From an uncultured Akkermansia sp. (GTDB taxonomy: Bacteria > Verrucomicrobiota > Verrucomicrobiia > Verrucomicrobiales > Akkermansiaceae): a DNA stretch of 6,004 bases. Positions 1 to 3,846 of this stretch are shown here, in pieces (the stretch's first letter is position 1; each line of letters opens with the position of its first letter). The notes under the pieces were generated by a model, which had not been told where the DNA came from, searched no databases, and saw only the letters and a program-made list of their open reading frames with translations. The stretch spans positions 1 to 6,004 of the forward strand of contig CAJGCZ010000081.1 in assembly GCA_904501975.1 (NCBI GenBank), in the 5' to 3' direction. The position numbers and the translations under genes were made by a program.

Positions 1-1
1 C

Positions 2-202
2 CTGATCACCGAGGCTCTGGGCAATGGCGACCGCGTCGTCCTCCGCAACTTTGGCACCTTCTCCGTTAAGGAGGTTAAGGCCAAGATTGGCCGTAACCCC
101 AAGAACCCCGGTAAGGATGTACCCATTCCTGCCCGTTCCGTGGTGAAGTTCAAGGTTGGTAAGACCCTCAAGGAGGCAGCCGCTCAGGTTCCCACCAAGT
201 AA
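2..202 (+). CDS. HU/IHF-family DNA-binding protein, C-terminal part (5' end outside window)
   Basis: Sixty-six codons run from the window edge to TAA at 200-202. The translation holds the family landmarks in order: the RNFGTF strand (about residues 14-19 of the fragment), the beta-arm beginning GRNPKNPGK, whose RNP tip is the DNA-intercalating proline motif of HU and IHF, and the C-terminal KFKVGKTLKEA helix. HU-type proteins are about 90-100 residues, so roughly 30 N-terminal residues are missing. The product would act as a dimer that bends and packages chromosomal DNA. HU and IHF subunits cannot be told apart from this fragment, so no symbol is given. All ten lysines are AAG, consistent with high expression. 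A hairpin terminator follows 21 nt after the stop, so this is probably the last gene of its transcript. Confidence 0.93.
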   Translation: MITEALGNGDRVVLRNFGTFSVKEVKAKIGRNPKNPGKDVPIPARSVVKFKVGKTLKEAAAQVPTK

Positions 203-223
203 TCTACCACATAAGACTTAATT

Positions 224-264
224 AATGAGGCTCATAGGTTTAACCTGTGAGCCTCATTGATTTT
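224..264 (+). terminator. Intrinsic terminator of the HU-like gene
   Basis: AATGAGGCTCA (224-234) pairs with TGAGCCTCATT (248-258). One T/G position and a further AGG/CCT extend the stem around a TTTAA loop (239-243). The stem is followed by GATTTT, a short T-run. The hairpin lies between the HU-like gene and the convergent gene pair on the minus strand, so it could also stop transcripts from the other side, although the T-run on that side is poorer. Confidence 0.8.
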
Positions 265-270
265 GAAGCA

Positions 271-299
271 TCAACGTCTACTGAATCCATAGATGTTGA
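271..299. repeat. Small inverted repeat in the gap after the HU terminator
   Basis: TCAACGTCTA (271-280) can pair with TAGATGTTGA (290-299), ten pairs including one G-U, leaving a nine-base loop. There is no T-run, so it is not a convincing terminator. Its role is unknown. It could be a random weak hairpin in a non-coding stretch. Confidence 0.4.
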
Positions 300-336
300 A
301 TATTGGAGGTTGAATGTTGAAAGTGAATGGGGGCAA

Positions 337-440
337 AGCCTAGCCCGGCTTACCGCCCGTGCTCAAGGCGAGGAACTCACAAATTCGCATGTCGGAATTC
401 GTCCCTCGTACTTTCACAAATTGCCATTTTGGGCTAGGTT
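337..440. repeat. Nested inverted repeats in a non-coding stretch
   Basis: Three sets of complementary arms are nested: AGCCTAGCCC (337-346) with GGGCTAGGTT (431-440), ten pairs with one G-U; CGAGG (369-373) with CCTCG (404-408); and AATTC (382-386) with GAATT (395-399). The stretch has no credible reading frame. The nesting could reflect a folded RNA, the 3' region of the minus-strand gene pair, or a remnant of a repeat element. The inner arms are short and could be chance; the outer arms are the better signal. Confidence 0.4.
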
Positions 441-460
441 ACATGAAAGCGCAGCGAGCA

Positions 461-494
461 AAATCAAAAATCCAAATTCACAAATCAAAAATCC
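461..494. repeat. A/T-rich direct repeat, shared with 3687-3765
   Basis: AAATCAAAAATCC occurs at 461-473 and again at 482-494, a period of 21 nt. The first copy extends to AAATCAAAAATCCAAATTC (461-479). This 19-mer recurs exactly at 3746-3764 after hemW, and near-exactly in inverted form at 3687-3705. Here it lies immediately 3' of the stop codon of the minus-strand gene at 498-896. This looks like a dispersed intergenic repeat family rather than part of a gene. Confidence 0.65.
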
Positions 495-497
495 CCA

Positions 498-896
498 TCA
501 CTCCTCCTCTTCATCCTCAGGAGAACTCAGTATACCCAATTTCACCAGCGTGCGGTACAGGCCAATTCCGCCAAGGGAGGAAACGGTTACCCAAATAAAA
601 AACATGTACTCGTAGGTGTTGCGATGCGTATTATCTCGCAAGCCCAAAATGCCCCCGCTCTCAAACAGGTCTTGGGCATCCACGCCCATGTCGTCCAATA
701 CCCATAAACAGAACAAGCCAAACACCAGCCCTACAGCCAAAATACATAGCCCCTTCTGCCGGCTCTCCTTGTCGTCTATCCACACCACAAACAGAAAGCA
801 CAGAATCAACATACCCACCATCACCCAAGCCATCAAGGCATAGGGCGAACTTAGGGAAGCAAGCATCGGCATTGTCGTCATCATTGTCGTCATCAT
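498..896 (-). CDS. Small membrane protein with acidic tail, paralogue of the gene at 906-1262
   Basis: I recognise no family. The 132-residue product has three hydrophobic helices: about residues 20-38 (ending FLFVVW), 49-66 (LCILAVGLVFGLFCLWVL) and 97-115 (YMFFIWVTVSSLGG). A charged loop, DDKESRQK, separates the first two, and the tail EDEEEE is strongly acidic. It aligns without gaps to its neighbour from residue 9, sharing VW, DD, R, K and the motif VLDxxGVD (residues 66-73). The start is uncertain. The N-terminus MMTTMMTTM comes from a 12-bp tandem repeat offering several in-frame ATGs, and the paralogue's own start aligns with Met9 (ATG at 872-870), so translation may begin there. It lies 9 nt after the stop of the paralogue, so the two are probably co-transcribed. 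No ribosome-binding site is visible. Confidence 0.72.
   Translation of the reverse strand: MMTTMMTTMPMLASLSSPYALMAWVMVGMLILCFLFVVWIDDKESRQKGLCILAVGLVFGLFCLWVLDDMGVDAQDLFESGGILGLRDNTHRNTYEYMFFIWVTVSSLGGIGLYRTLVKLGILSSPEDEEEE
873..896 (-). repeat. 12-bp tandem repeat at a start codon
   Basis: On the minus strand ATGATGACGACA occurs twice in direct succession (896-885 and 884-873) and is followed by a further ATG at 872-870. Each unit adds four residues (MMTT) in frame and two possible start codons, giving five candidate starts before residue 10 of the downstream protein. Confidence 0.8.
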
Positions 897-905
897 TGTT
901 GTTTA

Positions 906-1262
906 TTAATCGTCCTCATCGTCACGGCGCGCAAGCAGCCACTCATGCAATTTGCTTGCCAACAGATAGCAAGAGCCCAACCATATAACCAGCACTAACG
1001 TAGTGCCCAAATCTCGGCGGCGCCCACCGCCCAAGGGCCAGGGCCACTCATGTATCACAGCAAACAAATCCACCCCGCACGCATCCAACACATGCATGCC
1101 GCCCGCCCCGGAAACAAAAATAAAAAGCAACACCAGGTACCATTTGCGGCGCTCATCGGCATCATCGTCCCATACCGTGAACAAATACACCGCACCCAGC
1201 CCCAACATCATGACAAAAAACAAGACGTTGTAGGTGTTTTGGTGATAGAGGGTAATGAACAT
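906..1262 (-). CDS. Small membrane protein with acidic tail, first of a paralogous pair
   Basis: This is a 118-residue protein of no family known to me. Hydrophobic segments lie at about residues 12-30 (VLFFVMMLGLGAVYLFTV), 41-59 (YLVLLFIFVSGAGG) and 85-105 (LGTTLVLVIWLGSCYLLAS). A mixed-charge DDDADERRK loop follows the first, a basic GGGRRRD patch precedes the third, and the C-terminus is RRDDEDD. The motif VLDACGVD (58-65) matches VLDDMGVD in the next gene. About 12 of 34 residues are identical in the ungapped block after the shared VW. I chose ATG 1262-1260 because any longer frame runs through the tRNA-Lys gene and its terminator. The stop is a double TAA, and the paralogue begins 9 nt on. 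No Shine-Dalgarno sequence is present, and the start lies only 19 nt after the tRNA terminator. A role in the membrane is inferred from hydrophobicity alone. Confidence 0.75.
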   Translation of the reverse strand: MFITLYHQNTYNVLFFVMMLGLGAVYLFTVWDDDADERRKWYLVLLFIFVSGAGGMHVLDACGVDLFAVIHEWPWPLGGGRRRDLGTTLVLVIWLGSCYLLASKLHEWLLARRDDEDD

Positions 1263-1281
1263 GGTACGCTGACGTAGAAAC

Positions 1282-1309
1282 AAAAAAGCGAACCGGCAAT
1301 CGATTCGCT
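1282..1309 (-). terminator. Intrinsic terminator of the tRNA cluster
   Basis: Read on the minus strand, AGCGAATCG pairs with CGGTTCGCT (nine pairs, one G-U) around an ATTGC loop and is followed directly by TTTTT. It lies just past the last tRNA-Lys and only 19 nt before the start of the membrane-protein gene at 1262, so it separates the tRNA transcript from that gene unless read through. Confidence 0.85.
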
Positions 1310-1315
1310 CTTTAG

Positions 1316-1388
1316 TACCCCCTCGCGGGCTCGAACCGCGGACAAACTGATTAAGAGTCAGCTGCTCTACCAACTGAGCTAAGGAGGC
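1316..1388 (-). tRNA. tRNA-Lys (anticodon CUU), downstream copy
   Basis: A full cloverleaf reads on the minus strand: acceptor GCCTCCT with AGGGGGT, D-arm GCTC/GAGC, anticodon stem GCTGA/TCAGT with loop CTCTTAA (anticodon CTT, reading AAG), five-base variable loop TTGTC, T-arm CGCGG TTCGAGC CCGCG, and discriminator A. The 73 bases are identical to the second copy 109 bp away. The discriminator is followed by CTA, not CCA, so the 3' CCA must be added enzymatically. The acceptor has two wobbles, G1-U72 and U4-G69. It is the last gene of the tRNA transcript, with a terminator just beyond. Confidence 0.96.
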
Positions 1389-1421
1389 TTTATGTTTCAC
1401 ACAGACTCGGTACTCACAGAC

Positions 1422-1497
1422 TGGTACCCCCTCGCGGGCTCGAACCGCGGACAAACTGATTAAGAGTCAGCTGCTCTACCAACTGAGCTAAGGAGGC
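1422..1497 (-). tRNA. tRNA-Lys (anticodon CUU), upstream copy with encoded CCA
   Basis: The 73-base body (1425-1497) is identical to the copy at 1316-1388, with the same CTCTTAA anticodon loop and the same G1-U72 and U4-G69 pairs. Here the discriminator A is followed by an encoded CCA (1422-1424). The two copies are separated by 33 nt after this CCA and are clearly a tandem duplication. The tRNA-Thr gene lies 45 nt upstream in the same orientation, so all three probably form one precursor. Confidence 0.97.
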
Positions 1498-1542
1498 ACA
1501 TTGTCTGTGAGCACGAACACCAATAGCCACTGAGTAAGAGGC

Positions 1543-1614
1543 AGCCGCTGGTCAGATTTGAACTGACGACCCACGCATTACGAATGCGTTGCTCTACCCC
1601 TGAGCTACAGCGGC
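1543..1614 (-). tRNA. tRNA-Thr (anticodon CGU)
   Basis: On the minus strand the 72-base gene folds with acceptor GCCGCTG/CAGCGGC (seven Watson-Crick pairs), D-arm GCTC-AGGGGTA-GAGC, anticodon stem ACGCA/TGCGT with loop TTCGTAA (anticodon CGT, reading ACG), variable loop GGGTC, and T-arm GTCAG TTCAAAT CTGAC. The discriminator is T and no CCA follows it. It is the first gene of the Thr-Lys-Lys cluster, with a promoter 20 bp upstream. Confidence 0.96.
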
Positions 1615-1633
1615 AGGTGCTGTGTGCGCAGCA

Positions 1634-1662
1634 ACTTTAGCATATCCTGACAGGCATTGCAA
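1634..1662 (-). promoter_or_regulatory. Likely promoter of the tRNA cluster
   Basis: Read on the minus strand there is TTGCAA (-35, 1662-1657), a 17-bp spacer, then TAAAGT (-10, 1639-1634) preceded by TGC, an extended -10 element. Each hexamer matches the sigma-70 consensus at four of six positions. Transcription would begin near 1627, about a dozen bases before the tRNA-Thr 5' end. It is back-to-back with the nagB promoter in a 146-bp divergent spacer. Confidence 0.6.
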
Positions 1663-1723
1663 GCTTTTTTTCTAAAAAAATCCATATTTTTTTAAATTTT
1701 CCATTTTTGTTTATATTTTAGAG

Positions 1724-1751
1724 TTGATTTTACAGGGGGATGGTATAGAAT
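1724..1751 (+). promoter_or_regulatory. Likely nagB promoter, giving an almost leaderless mRNA
   Basis: TTGATT (1724-1729), a 16-bp spacer and TAGAAT (1746-1751) make a sigma-70-like promoter, with four and five consensus matches. The ATG lies only nine bases after the -10 box, so the transcript would start about 2-3 nt before it. The upstream DNA (1663-1720) is very A/T-rich, like an UP element. An AGGGGG at 1734-1739 lies within the promoter, about 21 nt from the ATG, too far to act as its ribosome-binding site. Confidence 0.6.
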
Positions 1752-1760
1752 AATGGCACC

Positions 1761-2504
1761 ATGACTTACGAAGTTTTCGCAACACAGCAGGAAGCTGTCA
1801 AGACATTGGCAGCAGAGGTAGCAGAACTCATCCGCAGCCGCGCAGCTGAGGGCAAGGGCGTAGTACTGGGCTTGGCCACAGGTGCTTCTCCCCTTGGTTT
1901 CTATGCCGAGCTCATTCGTCTTCACAAGGAAGAGGGTCTTTCCTTCAAGAATGTAACCACCTTCAACCTTGATGAATACTATGGTCTGCCCCGTGAGCAC
2001 GTAGAGTCCTACTGGTACTTCATGCACACCAACCTCTTCAACCACATCGACATCCCCGCCGAAAACATCAACCTGCCCAGCGGCACGGTAGCAGAGGAAG
2101 AGATTCCCGCCCACTGCCAGGCATACGAGGATAAGATTAAGGCTTGCGGTGGTCTGGATCTCCAGATTCTCGGCATCGGCCGCACCGGCCACATCGGCTT
2201 CAACGAGCCCGGCTCTGATGACACCACCCGCACCCGCCAGGTACATTTGGACGACCTGACCAAGACCGACGCCGCCCCCGCATTCGGTGGTTTCGAGAAC
2301 GTACCCTGCTACGCCATCACCATGGGTGTAGCCACCATCATGGATGCCAAGAAGGTACGCCTGATGGCTTGGGGCGAGAAGAAGGCCTCCATTGTAAACA
2401 AGGCCATCAATGGCCCCATCACGGCAGATGTTGCCGCTTCTTACCTGCAGAAGCACCCGGACGCCAAGTACTTCCTTGACGCCGCCGCCGGCTCCGAGCT
2501 GTAA
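1761..2504 (+). CDS. nagB: Glucosamine-6-phosphate deaminase
   Basis: The 247-residue protein would convert glucosamine 6-phosphate to fructose 6-phosphate and ammonia in the cytoplasm, the last step of N-acetylglucosamine and amino-sugar breakdown. Family signatures are clear: the phosphate loop LGLATGASPLGFY (36-48), FNLDEYYGL (68-76) with the base Asp71 (E. coli Asp72), ESYWYFMHTNLF, and the lid/active-site motif GIGRTGHIGFNEPGS (138-152) with His144 and Glu149. Thr142 stands where E. coli has Asp141. Length is near that of short bacterial NagB (about 240 in Bacillus, 266 in E. coli). The C-terminus ends soon after YLQKHPDAKYFLD, so no allosteric tail like the E. coli one is present. All 14 lysines are AAG, suggesting strong expression. 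The ATG follows the promoter almost directly, and a terminator ends the gene as a single-gene unit. Other sugar-phosphate isomerase-like paralogues are possible but less likely. Confidence 0.95.
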   Translation: MTYEVFATQQEAVKTLAAEVAELIRSRAAEGKGVVLGLATGASPLGFYAELIRLHKEEGLSFKNVTTFNLDEYYGLPREHVESYWYFMHTNLFNHIDIPAENINLPSGTVAEEEIPAHCQAYEDKIKACGGLDLQILGIGRTGHIGFNEPGSDDTTRTRQVHLDDLTKTDAAPAFGGFENVPCYAITMGVATIMDAKKVRLMAWGEKKASIVNKAINGPITADVAASYLQKHPDAKYFLDAAAGSEL

Positions 2505-2541
2505 AGCACCCGCCGCGTAAAAAAATACAAAACTTCATACT

Positions 2542-2571
2542 CGGGAGCCGGCATTACCGGCTCCCGTTTTT
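2542..2571 (+). terminator. Strong intrinsic terminator after nagB
   Basis: CGGGAGCCGG (2542-2551) pairs perfectly with CCGGCTCCCG (2557-2566), ten pairs around a CATTA loop, followed by TTTTT (2567-2571). It ends the nagB transcript. The hemW ATG is only 14 nt further on, which leaves no room for a normal promoter and leader between them. Confidence 0.93.
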
Positions 2572-2585
2572 AGCATCCGCAGCCC

Positions 2586-3674
2586 ATGCACCTCTACATC
2601 CACGTACCATTCTGCAACAAAATATGCCCCTACTGTGCCTTCTATAAGCACCGCTTGGGCAATACGGATATACGTGGATACATCACCGCAGTTATAGCAG
2701 AAGCAAAGTTGCGCTTACCCCAAGGCTACCGCCCCACGACCATTTACTTTGGCGGCGGCACCCCCAGCATGCTCTCCCCCACCCACCTGCAACGCCTGGT
2801 GAGCGGACTGAAAGAGTGGATAGACTTCTCTGCCGTGCAGGAATGGAGCTTTGAAACCAACCCCGCCACCTTCACCCCCGCTAAGGTAGAGCAATGGGTA
2901 GAGCTCGGCATCAACCGCGTATCGCTCGGCGCCCAAAGTTTTGAGCCCCCCCTGCTGCAACTGCTGGGGCGCGAGCACAGCCCACAGCAAATTGCCCAAA
3001 GTGTGGCCATGCTGCGCGCAGCCGGCATGCCGCAGGTGAATTTGGACCTCATGTTCTCCCTGCCCGGGCAAAGCATCGGGCAATGGCAGCACACGCTGGA
3101 GGCTGCCCTGCAGCTGGAGCCGGACCACATCTCCACCTACAACCTCACCTACGAGGAAGATACGGATTTTTACCGCACCTACGGCGCCGACGCTACCGAT
3201 GAAGACACGGACGTAGCCATGTTTGCCATGGCAGACTCCCTGCTCACCCAAGCAGGCTACCGCCATTACGAAATCTCCAATTTTGCGCGCAACGGTGCCG
3301 TCTCTCATCACAACCTCGCCTGCTGGCGCGGTGAGGATTACTACGGCTTAGGCCCCGGTGCCTGTGGCACTGTTGGCAACCTGCGCTACCGCAATACGGA
3401 AAGCACCGCCGCCTACGCGGCTGCCATCATGAGCGGCCAACTCTCCGAGGCAGAGCACGAGCACCTTTCGCCGGAAACCCGCCGCACCGAGCTGCTCGGC
3501 CTGCAATTGCGTACGGATGAAGGTTTGCCTGCCCACCTCTTGCGCCCGGAGAATGCTCCCTTTATCTCCATGCTTTGCGAGGAAAAACTAGCCACCCTCA
3601 CCCCGCAAGGCTCGCTCCTCCTCACCCTGCAAGGCCGCTTGCTGGCAGACGAAATTGCCACAGAACTCCTGTGA
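2586..3674 (+). CDS. hemW: HemW-type radical SAM haem chaperone
   Basis: This 362-residue cytoplasmic or membrane-associated protein has the HemN/HemW layout. The [4Fe-4S] cluster motif CNKICPYC has Cys10, Cys14 and Cys17 (CX3CX2C), preceded by HVPF. Next come the SAM-binding GGGTPS (56-61), Glu90 in FETNP, GINRVSLGAQSF (108-119), DLMFSLPGQS (154-163), and the HemN C-terminal region with HHNLACWRGEDYYGLGPGACG around His242-Asn243. Its length fits HemW (about 380) better than coproporphyrinogen dehydrogenase HemN (about 450), and the latter's long N-terminal extension is absent. HemW proteins of other bacteria bind haem and deliver it rather than oxidise coproporphyrinogen; many databases still label them as coproporphyrinogen III oxidase. 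The ATG at 2586 places the cluster at the usual short distance from the N-terminus. There is no Shine-Dalgarno sequence, and the nagB terminator lies just upstream. Confidence 0.93.
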   Translation: MHLYIHVPFCNKICPYCAFYKHRLGNTDIRGYITAVIAEAKLRLPQGYRPTTIYFGGGTPSMLSPTHLQRLVSGLKEWIDFSAVQEWSFETNPATFTPAKVEQWVELGINRVSLGAQSFEPPLLQLLGREHSPQQIAQSVAMLRAAGMPQVNLDLMFSLPGQSIGQWQHTLEAALQLEPDHISTYNLTYEEDTDFYRTYGADATDEDTDVAMFAMADSLLTQAGYRHYEISNFARNGAVSHHNLACWRGEDYYGLGPGACGTVGNLRYRNTESTAAYAAAIMSGQLSEAEHEHLSPETRRTELLGLQLRTDEGLPAHLLRPENAPFISMLCEEKLATLTPQGSLLLTLQGRLLADEIATELL

Positions 3675-3686
3675 AGTACGAATTAC

Positions 3687-3765
3687 GAATTTGGATTTAC
3701 GATTTAAGAGTTCGGGAGGCAAACCAAATCAAAATCCAAATTCCAAAATCAAAAATCCAAATTCT
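3687..3765. repeat. Inverted-repeat element after hemW
   Basis: GAATTTGGATTTACGATTT (3687-3705) is complementary at 17 of 19 positions to AAATCAAAAATCCAAATTC (3746-3764). A second right-hand copy, AAATCAAAATCCAAATTC, lies at 3726-3743, a 20-bp period. Either right copy can pair with the left arm. The right-arm sequence is shared exactly with 461-479. It begins 12 nt after the hemW stop and occupies most of the hemW-typA gap. It resembles a small palindromic intergenic element. There is no T-run typical of a terminator, although it may still end transcription. Confidence 0.65.
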
Positions 3766-3781
3766 CACCTCAAATTTAGGC

Positions 3782-3810
3782 TTTTCATGGCGTGCACAAT
3801 ATGGTAGAAT
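3782..3810 (+). promoter_or_regulatory. Likely typA promoter
   Basis: TTTTCA (3782-3787), a 17-bp spacer and TAGAAT (3805-3810) preceded by TGG form a sigma-70-like promoter with an extended -10. Transcription would begin near 3817, leaving a leader of about 30 nt before the ATG at 3847. The leader has no purine-rich ribosome-binding site. The -10 region resembles that of nagB (GGTA followed by GAAT). Confidence 0.6.
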
Positions 3811-3846
3811 GGTGCGCCGCGCGTTACAGCCGCGCCCAGTAATACC

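Noticed and set aside
461..494. CRISPR-like array from the regularly spaced A/T-rich repeats
   Set aside because: The copies abut with a 20-21-bp period and have no unique spacers. There are only two units at each site and no cas genes.
247..615. Plus-strand frame between the HU terminator and the membrane-protein gene
   Set aside because: It starts inside the terminator hairpin, crosses repeats and runs antisense into the membrane-protein gene. Its serine-rich stretch is the complement of the acidic tail codons.
1263..1454. N-terminal extension of the membrane protein at 906-1262
   Set aside because: The extension translates the tRNA-Lys gene (SLAQLVEQLTLNQFVRGSSPRGG-like peptide, a familiar artefact) and its terminator. 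The ATG at 1262 is the sensible start.
1740..1748. AGGGGG followed by ATG upstream of nagB as a translation start
   Set aside because: That ATG is followed at once by GTA TAG, so it encodes only two residues, and it overlaps the proposed -10 box.
1692..2456. Open frame of 254 codons antisense to nagB
   Set aside because: It is a shadow of nagB codon use. It has no domain, and its start lies inside the coding region of a clear enzyme.
2715..3311. Open frame of 198 codons antisense to hemW
   Set aside because: No family features, and fully covered by a well-conserved sense gene.
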